This document shows positions 44,143 to 53,791 of a DNA stretch of 64,000 nt, one piece after another. Positions within the stretch are counted from its first letter, which is position 1. Every line of letters starts with the position of its first letter. The stretch comes from Darksidea phi (Eukaryota > Ascomycota > Dothideomycetes > Pleosporales > Lentitheciaceae), in NCBI GenBank assembly GCA_030770425.1, contig JASJFT010000053.1, positions 124,001 to 188,000 on the forward strand, in the 5' to 3' direction. The notes under the pieces were generated by a model. It was given only the letters and a program-made list of their open reading frames with translations, was not told where the DNA came from and searched no databases. A program made the position numbers and the translations under genes.

Positions 44143-44589
44143 CTAGTCCTTCTGCCACGGTACAGCTCTGTTTTCCTTCGCCCACATCTTCTCCTCTTCG
44201 CTCTGAAACGCCGGTGGAACCAAGCCATTGATTTTCCATAATCTTCTATCTGTCTCGTCGACATGGTACTCCCAATCGTATCCTTTGTCTGCAACATGCG
44301 GCTTCAAGGCGTTATCCACGCCAGTCGTTACCCTCCTGTAAGCTTCGTCTTCATTCGGCTGGACAACAGCGACGTGGTTGATTACAACGCGGATGAATGG
44401 TTTTTCTTTGTTCGGTTTGTTGCCTCCCACCCACATAGTGTTACCAGACATTTTTATGAAGTCGACGACGACGTAGAAAGCGGGAAGGCCAAGGCTCGTG
44501 TAGAGATTCGTAACATCTATAGATAAGGCTTCTTTAGAAGTGTCGTCCACGAATGTGCCATCAGGATGAAAAATCAACCAAAGAGGCAT
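44143..44589 (-). CDS. tautomerase superfamily protein (cis-CaaD/Tautomerase_3 type)
   Basis: 148 residues. I chose the ATG at 44589 because Pro follows directly (MPLWLIFHPDGTF), and tautomerases use the N-terminal Pro exposed after Met removal as catalytic base. Upstream in-frame codons would bury it. The length and motifs (FYVVVDFIKMSGNTMWVGG, KPFIRVVINHVAV, a C-terminal WKINGLVPP) fit the fungal Tautomerase_3 family, related to cis-3-chloroacrylic acid dehalogenase. It would act on small unsaturated or keto acids in the cytosol. The natural substrate is not known. It lies 585 bp from the divergent Gre2-like reductase. Confidence 0.85.
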   Translation of the reverse strand: MPLWLIFHPDGTFVDDTSKEALSIDVTNLYTSLGLPAFYVVVDFIKMSGNTMWVGGNKPNKEKPFIRVVINHVAVVQPNEDEAYRRVTTGVDNALKPHVADKGYDWEYHVDETDRRLWKINGLVPPAFQSEEEKMWAKENRAVPWQKD

Positions 44590-45174
44590 TGTGGTGTTGT
44601 AAAAAGATCTCTGTGAAGAAGACTTGCAGTAATGAGAGTAGATGATATTGTTGTTCGACGGGCACAGTAATGAAAAGCATAGCAGGAGCAAGATCAAGCC
44701 GTAATGTTATATCATGGCAAAGTTAGACCGGCCGAATGCACCTGTACAAAGATGACTTCACCTGACACCACGATGATTAGTATTCTAACGGAACAGGATG
44801 TTTTGAATTGTAGAAGAGCAAGTTTGCTGCATTACACTCGGCCCTCTATCGTGGCATGGGGTGGTGACTCGCTAACGAGTGATTACTATTCTTTGGTGGA
44901 ATTCCACCTTCAAAGGATTACAAACCTGCCAAGAGTTTCATACCGGTACTTGTTCTTATCCATACGGACGAAATCGAGATTAATATACAAAATAAGCCGC
45001 ACATTTATGTTTAATGATCGGCCCCGGCGCATAGACAGACCGCGTCACATTTCAAATAACCACGCCAACATCGCCAGATATAAAGAGCACACCATTTCCC
45101 ATCAGCTAGAAGCATAGCAAACAACCAATCCTACCACTCAGTTATACCTACCCACCACGAATTCAAGCGTTACA
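44590..45174. promoter_or_regulatory. divergent promoter region between tautomerase and reductase
   Basis: A 585-bp spacer between head-to-head genes. TATAAA at 45079-45084 lies 91 bp before the reductase ATG. No other gene is seen. Confidence 0.5.
45079..45084 (+). promoter_or_regulatory. TATA box of the Gre2-like gene
   Basis: The sequence GATATAAAGAGC lies 91-96 bp upstream of the ATG at 45175, followed by a CT/AC-rich leader usual for ascomycete 5' UTRs. Confidence 0.5.
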
Positions 45175-46266
45175 ATGCCTCAGCCCATCATATTCATCAC
45201 CGGCGCAACTGGCTTCATAGGCTCACATGTCGTCTCTCAAACCCTCGACGCAGGCTACCAAGTCCGTCTAAGCGTGCGCAAAGAATCGCAGATCGATGGC
45301 CTGAAAAGTCTCTTCTCAGAGCATGCGGCGAACCTTGACTTCGTTGTCATTCCGGAGTTGAACAAATCAGGCGTTTTCGATCAGGCACTCCAGGGTGTCG
45401 AATACGTCTTCCATGTAGCCTCACCAATGCCGGGTAAGGGCTCCGATTTCAAGAGAGACTATGTTGGCCCGGCAGTGCAAGGCACAACCACGCTTTTAGA
45501 TGCCGCGAAGACGACCAGCACAGTCAAACGCATCGTGATTGTATCCTCAACGCTTTCTTTGGTTCCTTTAGGCGCGTTAGACACTGGAAAGTTCCATGCT
45601 ATAGGTAAGAGGCCCCAATCATCGAACAATCTTATTCCATCCCTTTCCCCATTGCAGTCTAAGTGTTTAGATCTAACATGTCATGTAGAAGGAGCAAATC
45701 CGACCATTCTCGTCGACCCTGAAATGGAGTTCCCTGCCGATCCCGTGGTCAGTGCTGGCTTGAAATATCACGCCTCCAAGATCCTAGCCCACGGCGCCAC
45801 CCTTGACTGGGTGCAGAAACACAAGCCACACTTCGCTGTCATTACTCTCCACCCCTCTTTCGTTTACGGTAGCAGCCTCATCCAGACCTCCGCTGATGGG
45901 CTCGATGGTACGAACGGTCTGCTCTGGGGTGCACTCTTCTCGGAGAAACCTCCGGTGGCATCAACATCTGTTGATGTCAAGGATGTTGCTTTGGCACATC
46001 TGAAAGCACTGAAATTGAATGTAGGAGAGGGCTCTGAGGTGGAGGAGTTTTTGCTAAATGCCAGAGGTTGGACATGGGATCGTGTGGTCAACTTTGTGAA
46101 AGAAAAGTATCCAAATCTCGGAGTGAAGTTAGTAGGGCCATTTAAGGAGGCTGCGATGGTGGAGACGAAGCGCGCAGAAGAACTGTTAGGTATTCAGTGG
46201 AGGAAGATGGAGGATACCCTTTCAGACTTTTTGGACCAACAACTCAAGTTGAGGTCCCAACTTTAG
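45175..46266 (+). CDS. NAD(P)-dependent epimerase/dehydratase, Gre2-like aldehyde/ketone reductase
   Basis: The N-terminal Rossmann motif is ITGATGFIGSHV (G-x-x-G-x-x-G), and the active-site Y-x-x-x-K is YHASK with an upstream Ser in IVIVSSTLS. This fits the extended SDR subgroup of yeast Gre2 and dihydroflavonol reductases, about 335 residues. The bases 45605-45688 (84 bp) have a GTAAGA donor and TGTAG acceptor and contain non-conserved text. Removing them joins FHAI to EGANPTILVDPEMEF, so the mature CDS is probably 45175-45604 plus 45689-46266 (335 residues). The intron is a multiple of three and has no stop, so retention gives a 363-residue isoform. It probably reduces aldehydes or ketones with NADPH. 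Confidence 0.88.
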   Translation: MPQPIIFITGATGFIGSHVVSQTLDAGYQVRLSVRKESQIDGLKSLFSEHAANLDFVVIPELNKSGVFDQALQGVEYVFHVASPMPGKGSDFKRDYVGPAVQGTTTLLDAAKTTSTVKRIVIVSSTLSLVPLGALDTGKFHAIGKRPQSSNNLIPSLSPLQSKCLDLTCHVEGANPTILVDPEMEFPADPVVSAGLKYHASKILAHGATLDWVQKHKPHFAVITLHPSFVYGSSLIQTSADGLDGTNGLLWGALFSEKPPVASTSVDVKDVALAHLKALKLNVGEGSEVEEFLLNARGWTWDRVVNFVKEKYPNLGVKLVGPFKEAAMVETKRAEELLGIQWRKMEDTLSDFLDQQLKLRSQL

Positions 46267-46846
46267 ATCTCTAGAGATTCAAGACATTGTATCTATACAT
46301 TCCGAATTCCCTTTACTTAGATTTATACAGCTTTTCTTCGCCCGGATAACCTCGCTGTGGCTAGCCCATAATGGACTACATCGCGATAGCGTCCCAATAC
46401 ATCGTCTGGACTTTAGTTTGACAGGCAGCAAGGCTGGCTTAAAAAGCATTGCGAAAACCACTGAAAAATGCACGCTGACTTCGAGACAAGAAGTGCTGGT
46501 GCCATAACACATACTACCTTAACAAGTGATATTCAATGCACTAATATCTACGGGTTGTAAAAATACTATAGAATCTCGTTGCATATGTAGATATATTTAC
46601 GTATGTACGTAGAGCTCAATAAATCGATTATTAAAGAGAAGCAGGCCAGTTGTAAGATATGCGCAATGCTGGGGTAATGTTTCAATTAGAGTTTCAAAAA
46701 TTATCCATACGCTGGCACTACCTTGAATAAGATATACCCCGCACGAAACACCGACATATCTCCGTATGGTTCTGCGTTAGCATCTTCCCTCACTCCATCT
46801 ACTCTTCCTGCTGCACCAGAACTGCAACGTGCCCGATAACGCCATC
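46267..46846. other. intergenic, nothing recognised
   Basis: An AT-rich 580-bp spacer between two plus-strand genes. No ORF is supported. Confidence 0.45.
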
Positions 46847-48458
46847 ATGTTACGCAACTTGACTTCGACGATTTTCACAGGTCTTCTGACCAGCGCGGAG
46901 GCTTTCTCTTTCCAGAGCAAATGCTTGTCATTCGATCCCACTCTATTTCTTATCAATACTACCATCCGCGTTCAGGAACATGTTCCAGCCAATACAACTA
47001 TTCAACTTCCGGGCATGGATGAATCATGCAACAGATCAAGCCAAAAAATTCCTGTCGAGGCGTGTCGCATCGCTCTTACCATCCCTACTACAAACCGCTC
47101 TTCAATCATCTTCGAAGCGTTCTTTCCAGAAGAAAGTACCTGGGCGGGCCGGCTCTTAGGCACCGGGAACGGCGGCATAGACGGTTGTATCAAATACGAA
47201 GATATCGCCTATGGCCTTGATCATGGCTTCGCCGTCACAGGAGCTAACAACGGTCATAATGGTACTGGTGGCGAGGCATTCTTGAACAATCCTGATATCA
47301 TAACGGACTTTTCCTGGAGAGCGTTGCATACCGCTTCCGATGCTGGCAAGGCTCTGACAAAAGCGTTCTATGGCGAGGCACCGGTAAAGAGCTATTATAT
47401 GGGTTGTTCGGGCGGGGGAAGACAGGGGATTCAAGCGGCGAGCTTGTTTCCTAATGACTACGATGGAGTGCTTGTTGGAGCACCGGGGCTCCATTTCAAC
47501 CAGATGTCTGCATGGCGAGCTAGTTTCTATATCATCACGGGCTCAGCTAATAGCTCAGAGTTCATCGGCCAAGAGTTATGGCAAGGAATTATTCACAACG
47601 AGGTCTTGAATCAGTGCGACGAGCTGGATGGTGTACGAGACGGTATACTGGTCGATCCTGGGCTCTGTGCTACTATATTTCGACCTGAAGCGCTGCTCTG
47701 CAGCGACGGCAATAGCAGCGACTGCCTGACCGCACGCCAGGTCGAAGTCGTACGGAAAGTGTTCACGCCCCTCTACGGCATCGACGGCGAAATGATCTAT
47801 CCAGCCCTTGCTCCAGGTGCTGAAGCTCAAGCGACGCAGCGCTTGCTATCCGGAACACCTTTCCCGTACTCAGTAGACTGGTATCGATATGCGGTATACT
47901 CTAACCCTTCCTGGAATCCCAGTTCTTGGACGTTACAAGATGCAGTAGCGGCAGAAGCAAAAAATCCAGGAAATGCACGCACATGGCCTTCCGATCTTTC
48001 TTCCTTCCGCAATAACGGAGCGAAAATGATCATCTACCATGGCGGCGCCGATCATCAAATAACAGGTTTTAATACGGAGCGGTGGTATAACTACTTGTCG
48101 CAGGAAATGGGTCTTAACAGCGATGCGCTGGATGGCTTCATGCGATTCTTCCGAGTGCCGGGTATGGGCCACTGTAGTGGCGGTATTGGGGCGTGGCAAA
48201 TCGGTCAAAGTGCTGCTGGAGCTATTGGCATACCATACGATGGAAAACATAATGTCCTAGCAGCTCTGGTGGATTGGGTTGAAAACAACCAGCCGCCAGA
48301 GTCCATTCAAGGGGGTGTATCTCTGGTAAGGCAGCACTGCAGGTAAGCTTTTCGAAGGGTCATCTGGATTAATGAAGTCTAATGGATACAGGTATCCGTA
48401 CAAAAGTACGTTCATGAATGGCGATTCGTTGTTGACAAGGGGCTGGCGGTGTGTATAG
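46847..48458 (+). CDS. secreted tannase/feruloyl esterase family protein
   Basis: Exons 46847-48342 and 48392-48458, with intron 48343-48391 (GTAAGC...TACAG). The product has 520 residues. The ATG is at 46847; the upstream GTG is not used. The N-terminus is a signal peptide (MLRNLTSTIFTGLLTSAEA). The nucleophile lies in MGCSGGGRQG, with the Cys next to Ser typical of the family. The Asp is in IIYHGGADHQI and the His in VPGMGHCSGG, whose following Cys forms the CS-D-HC disulfide that holds the triad. Splicing adds the usual basic/Trp C-terminus (YPYKSTFMNGDS...). Multiple N-glycosylation sites are present. It would release gallic or hydroxycinnamic acids from plant esters outside the cell, which points to a plant-associated lifestyle. 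Confidence 0.93.
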
Positions 48459-48646
48459 CGTTGACGTTAGACCGGGATGCGAGAGGTTAGTGTGCAGTAT
48501 GAGTAGTACATAGATAGTTTTCCTTCAGATCTGGACAATCTATCCCTGAATACCCAACGATGCTCTATACAGCAAGTATAATTTTCATCATTTAGTGAGA
48601 AAATAAAAGTTAGAAATAACCTATGAACTTTCAACGTTACTACTAG

Positions 48647-48931
48647 GTGCTTGATCAGTATGTATTAAAAAGACATTTCGGTAAATCTCAGTACAACAGC
48701 AAGCACAAGAATATTGAGGATGACATTTCGGTTTTTACAATGGAGGATATAGCGAAAATATTTGAAAAGACCAGTTCTCCTGTTCGCTGTGTAGATTGGC
48801 TGGAGCGTGCCGCTGGTTTGGCCAAAAAGCTCTGGTCGCCCCAGTCCATCTTTGTCCAACACATTCTGGACAAGCTGGAGATTATGAAAGTGCAAGGCAG
48901 TGTCGAACAGGGGATTGACCGGCTATGGTAG
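48647..48931 (+). pseudogene. orphan coding fragment, unidentified
   Basis: An open frame without an ATG (it begins after TAG at a GTG) encodes YVLKRHFGKSQYNSKHKN, TMEDIAKIFEKTSSPVRCVD and WLERAAGLAKKLWSPQSIFV before TAG. Composition is protein-like, with amphipathic helices. No upstream exon is visible in the 190 bp after the tannase gene. It is probably the last exon or a leftover of a lost gene. Confidence 0.3.
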
Positions 48932-49308
48932 TTAAATGATGTGTGGAAATAGAAACCTTCAACGCTCGAGTTGGAAGGTGCGTGAGCATGTGCTCCATGC
49001 AAGCCTGCACGTATAGAATAGCTACAAGCGGCTGCCTAAGGTCTTCTAATGTGCAAAAAGACGACTAAAACAGTACATACGATTACTGCGCGACCTCGTC
49101 GTGTAGTCAGACCTGGCCGAGATGATGGCTTGGATTGGACGCTTGTGCCCCGCTTCTGCTGCATTGTCTAATGGATGCCTTAATGCCCCTCTGTAATAGA
49201 TACCATAAGTACTATAAAAGCATTGTTCCCAACAAAAAGCTCTTCGGTTCTTCTCAGCGCGCTATTCTTACTTCGTTGCTACATACTTTTCTAACGCCAA
49301 ACTTCTTC
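48932..49308. other. intergenic with TATA element
   Basis: No gene is seen. TATAAAA at 49213-49219 precedes the next gene by about 90 bp. Confidence 0.4.
49213..49219 (+). promoter_or_regulatory. TATA box (TATAAAA)
   Basis: Located 90-96 bp upstream of the ATG at 49309. Position and sequence suit a core promoter. Confidence 0.45.
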
Positions 49309-50264
49309 ATGGCTGGCCATCCGGTAGCTTCAGCAAAGTGGAATTTCGCTCGACCGGATCCTCCTAATTCCCACGACCAATACCTTCGTAATGATCTGCG
49401 CAATGTTGCTGGCCAGCAGCCGGGTTATGATCTTCCCTGGCAGAATGACATGTATCTAGCCTATCCATCTCAAGACAATCCCAACTGGCCTGCGTTCATG
49501 GCGCACGTCAAGAGACTGAACGAGGAGGCTGATGTACATACGTACTACAAGATTGTGTACATTATGCGTCCTGCCCACAGTATGTATCGTCGCGTTCAGT
49601 GGACAAGCGGAGGTACGGAAGGTGCTCAAAGTGGCAAAGAGAGTGCTCAAAGTGGCAAAGAGCTAACCATATCTCGACAGAAACAAGCGGGGACACTGCT
49701 ACCCTTGACCCATCTATGGACAGTACCGGTGATCAGGAATGCGTCCAGCTGGTAGATAAATTCACCCACGCAATGCAGACCAAGGGCATCCCACCCGCGG
49801 AAGTTATTGTCACATCACCGCTCGCCCGCGCCCTCAGGACTACGCAGCTCGGCGTGGCGCCACTCTTCCCTTCCATATACCCTGCTGTCATCGAGGGGCT
49901 CCGTGAGAGGCTTGATGGCAAGGAAAAGAACAAGCGACATAGTAAGGAGTGGATCGAGCAAACTTTTGCTACCTTTCGAACCGAAAACGTGGACGCTGAT
50001 ATACTTGGGTCAAGATACGTCAAATCTGCCGAGCCATACGAGGATTTGTGGATGCGCGTGCAAGGTGCATTCCATTACATATTTGAGAGCTTCCCAGGTG
50101 CTCTGGTTATTGCGCTCATGTCGCATTGCCATGTGGAGCAGACTATTCAGCGTGAGATTACTGGGTGGGACGTGCCTGAGTCGGAGCGGAGAGACAAGGT
50201 AGAGTTTTATGTTGGAAACGCCAGGGTTTATGCAATAATTGTCAAAGGAGTGCGCGAGGAATAG
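49309..50264 (+). CDS. histidine-phosphatase-like protein with lost catalytic His (putative pseudoenzyme)
   Basis: Exons 49309-49612 and 49681-50264 are joined by a 68-bp intron (GTACGG...GACAG), giving 295 residues (QWTSG-ETSGDTATLDP across the junction). The layout is that of fungal Pmu1-type phosphoglycerate-mutase-like proteins: a long N-terminal region with LAYPSQDNPNWPAFMAHVKR, the catalytic strand YYKIVYIMR, the helix EVIVTSPLARALRTTQL, LRERLDGKEKNKRHS and the late block LVIALMSHCHVEQTIQ. The first motif should read R-H-G-E; it is R-P-A-H, so the phosphorylated His is gone, and about 25 residues after it are missing. The second His (SHC) is kept. The frame is intact, which argues for a pseudoenzyme rather than a dead gene. 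Confidence 0.75.
49619..49660 (+). repeat. duplicated 21-bp unit inside the intron
   Basis: Two tandem copies of GTGCTCAAAGTGGCAAAGAG(A) lie within intron 49613-49680. Lengthening of an intron by local duplication is the simple explanation. Confidence 0.7.
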
Positions 50265-51268
50265 GTAGTAGATGTAAATATACGAGCATGCTATGAATTG
50301 GTTCCTAATTTTATTGTAGCAGCTGCCAGAATGCGCCTTCCCTCGCAACATGTGTCGCCACCTCGCCTGTTGTCCCTTTAGCTAACATCGAAGGTGTAGA
50401 CAGTCGAACTTTTCAACATGGGCACACGTATTACCGACAACGAGCGACCTTGCATGGCATAAGTCAGGGTGCTAATGCCCCTGTGAAAGGTCTATCAGGA
50501 AACCCGCTTACAAAGATCTGATCACGATGGAATGTACAAACGTAACTGGCGCACGCTGTGAGCTCTGCTGTGGACGGTGGCTGGAGAAAGTGCTCAGATC
50601 CCGGTTTCTTGCGGATCCGGTACTCGCAGTCCTCCAGCTGGCGCGAGGCTTCTTGGCGTTCTCTAGCCAGCTGTTCTCGGTCATCCTCCGCCATCCTCTT
50701 GCACAACTTCCAAGTCTGCGTTCAGTACATCATTGCGGCGTACTTCAAGCGAGGATCTTCAGTTTCTGAATCCTGATTCTTCATGCCCTGTGCACCGTCA
50801 CCTATCAAAGATATCGATCAAGCGTTTGCGCTCCTCGTTGTTCTCTTCTCTCTCGTGGTTGCCGAAATAGTGGTACCTTGGATGAGGCGAATAAAGAATA
50901 AACGTCAAGAGAGAACGTTATTCGAGCAAGACGTCGAGAGGAGGTTTGAGATGCGAACGAGCGAAACATGTTAGGTTCCCGGCAATATACCGTCAAAGAG
51001 ATAATATGCGATGCCCATGAAGAGCATCCCCGGGACCCCAAAAGAAGGCTCCATAATCTTAGAAGGCATCCATGAGGCCACATGCAATTCCTGTGGAGTT
51101 GGCTATCGAGTCATGTTGACTGCAGACGACAACCCCTACACTGTAATGCCATCTTCGCCCCGCACGCGCCGTGGCTGTCAGACGCGCGGGTATAGCGCAC
51201 CTGATGGCTAGGCGTCTGGTCAACGCGCTGGTTGTATATATACTATTCTACGCCCAATAGCCTAGTTT
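50265..51268. other. 1-kb region without a supported gene
   Basis: A 63-codon ORF with an ATG at 50783 (plus) encodes one hydrophobic segment (FALLVVLFSLVVAEIVVPW) followed by a basic-charged tail and could be a tiny membrane protein, but nothing else supports it. The minus frame 50464-50706 is charged and helix-like but has no ATG. Confidence 0.35.
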
Positions 51269-53148
51269 CTAGGTTATTCGTACCCTTTTGCGGTTGTTAT
51301 GGTTCGGTGGCGTAGAGCTGGATCCTGACAGTGGCGTAACGGTCAAGTTGTCTTTCGGGGCAAAGTCAACATCGACGATGAACATTTGCTGTCCGAATAC
51401 CTTTTCCTGGGATATTGTAACCTTGAGCGGGGCCTGGTAAGAGGAACCTCTCCAGTCGCGAAACCGTCTCACTTCAGATCGAGGAAGTCTCTGAAAAGCG
51501 TCGTTGTTGAAGTCTTCAAGACTTCGTTCGCCGTCCGGCCATACCATGTCGTCCAAATGACACCAGGCTTTCACTTCACTGTCGTTGATTTCTTGTCGGC
51601 ATCCTAGACAGAGGAAGATACTATGCTTTGGAGGGAGAGGAGATGTTTGGTCCACACAAAGTTCCAGGCTAGCATTCCACCAGCGGCGCCCTTGCTCGCT
51701 GCTCTCACCTTGGAGGATCCTATCCTTCGAGCTCCATGACTCCTTTGGGAAAGCATAAGCGATTTTAAGACCACGGGGGAGGGTTTTGATGAGGAAGCCG
51801 AAGCGTCGGCGAACGCTGTTGGATATGGATGTGATGCGGCTGTTTCTGATATAGACTTCGTCAATGGGCCGGAATTGCGACAGCAACCTCACTGGTAGTA
51901 GACCGACATTAGTAGTTGTGTCCCGAATATACAAATTTGCCGTCAAATGACTCAAGGGGATAACAACTACATTATTAAAATCGTGTGCAACATGGCATCT
52001 CAGTACCGCTGCATGGAGCTTAAACGGAGAGCGGAGCATAACTGGCGATCGGATTGGGCGTATTTCATCGGAATATAGGTGAATCTGCAGCCATATCCTA
52101 AGCCCTCGATGCGTCAGCGCGTATGGAATGGCGGGGTCATCGGAAGCGAATGGTAGGAGGTCTTTTGCTTCGCGGAAGTCTCGCGGATCGCTGGCTAGCG
52201 CATCGCCAGCGGACGGACTAGCTGTGAGCTCGCTGCTCTCCCATGCAAATAGCGTCTCATCCTCTGATATCTTCATGATCTCTTCTTGCAGCCTTCTAAA
52301 CGCTTTAACCTTGCCCTCGCCGTATAGCAGAGGCATGTTGACGTCGAAGATACCGAGCAAGCTGTAGGCAATGTCTTCAGCACGTGTCGCCCGTCGCTCG
52401 GCGGCCCACGACATGCGCATACTGATGCTCGCTGAGCCTAAGCTGCTCGCCCCGGTCAAGTACTCTTCCGCAATTCCGGTAGTAGACGATATTATATCCT
52501 TGAGATCCAACTTGCTGCCCAGGCTCTTCCACTTGGCAGAGAAGAACTCCATGCCTACAAATTTCTGGCCCGACTCCGCGCCTGTGTGAACACTACTCGG
52601 TGCCAACAGCTCTTGAAGGGTCCACGCTCTGGTAAACCACTTGCTACGTCTGACTTCTTCATCTTCGTGACTACTATTCAGCCCCACGCGACTGAGCATC
52701 TTCTCGTCTCCTCTCCGCTCGAATGGGGACCACCTGGTATCCGCTGATTCTTCACCTTCCTTGCCTACATCAGCGAGATATGCGTAGCATTTGGCAGATT
52801 GCTTATACCACGCGAACATGGAGTTGATGGCCTCGCTCAGCTCTGCGCTGCCTTCAAGGGGGGTTGATAGGTCAGCGCGGTTTTTCAGCGTCAATAGACC
52901 TAATATGACGTACTAGTCTTGTCGATGCAACAAGTGTCGATCCAGCACCAGTCGAAGCCATCGCGGACCGCTTGCTCACAAGTTTTGCTGATTTTGTCGA
53001 ACCCCTTCTTCTTCCTTGCGCAGGTCATATCCTGAAAGTCCGCGAAAAGGACTTCTTCCTCCTCCCAGGTATGCGACAAGATAGCATAGCGAGGTATGTC
53101 GTCCAGAAACTCTTCCAGCTTCAAAGTACGTGCATTTAACAGTCTCAT
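51269..53148 (-). CDS. HET domain (heterokaryon incompatibility) protein
   Basis: Exons 52914-53148 and 51269-52851 are joined by a 62-bp intron (GTACGT...TGAAG), giving 605 residues. The HET domain begins at the N-terminus: MRLLNARTLKLEEF, then YAILSHTWEEEEV, then FDWCWIDTCCIDKTS spliced to SAELSEAINSMFAWY, and SKWFTRAWTLQELLAPS. The linker RMSWAAERRATRAEDIAYSL and GIFDVNMPLLYGEG are the conserved end of this class (HET-D/E/R-like, 'MPLLYGEG'). The C-terminal 300 residues have no recognised repeats or NACHT domain. HET proteins trigger programmed cell death on non-self contact. The frame is intact. It flanks the aminomutase/ATP-grasp locus. Confidence 0.92.
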
Positions 53149-53791
53149 TGTAGAGCATGAAGCTTTGACAGTGTCGAAGTTGAGCTGAATTGCGGGACAG
53201 ATTGATTACAATATATAGCCATTTAGCCCGATACTAACCTCTTTGGGTTTAGCTTATTCTGAGTTGCCTACCCGACCCTACTAGCATGTCTTCCGATTGT
53301 AGGAAAAGGTCGGCCGACTATTACTATTTCTAATTAGACTAGAGCGTTCGGAGAACTTCTTCAATGAAACTACAGATCGCTTTCACCCTTGGTAAGGGGG
53401 GCGGGACGCAGGGCACAAGAAACGATCTTCTCTTGTGGGAACATAGTGGCGAGAGAAGACTTCCTGGAAGTATGCGCCAAAGGACAAGGCCGGCGAAATA
53501 GAAAGGTAGCACTGCAACAAGCTGAGATAAATTATCATGATCCACAATTTCGAAGTATAAAGACTCTCGATACATAAGCCGTGGTGAAGCTTATACCTAT
53601 GGGTTGTAGAGCCTGATCGGCTTCAGATGAAAAAGCCTTAAGTGTGGCACGCATGCCAGTGATCTCAGCAAGCGTAGAATGATTGAAGTGGGTGAAGGGT
53701 AGTAGCGTAGGTGACGGAGGACAAACAGTAAGCTGGATCTGCTCGATTGATTAACGTTCTATAACCCGGCTAATTTAAGGATGCGTAACAT
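53149..53791. other. intergenic, nothing recognised
   Basis: A 640-bp stretch between the HET gene 5' end and the transporter 3' end. Short frames only. Confidence 0.4.

Noticed and set aside
50464..50706. 80-codon charged minus ORF
   Set aside because: Starts at a non-ATG codon, no splice partner, and no recognised family; left as part of the intergenic note.
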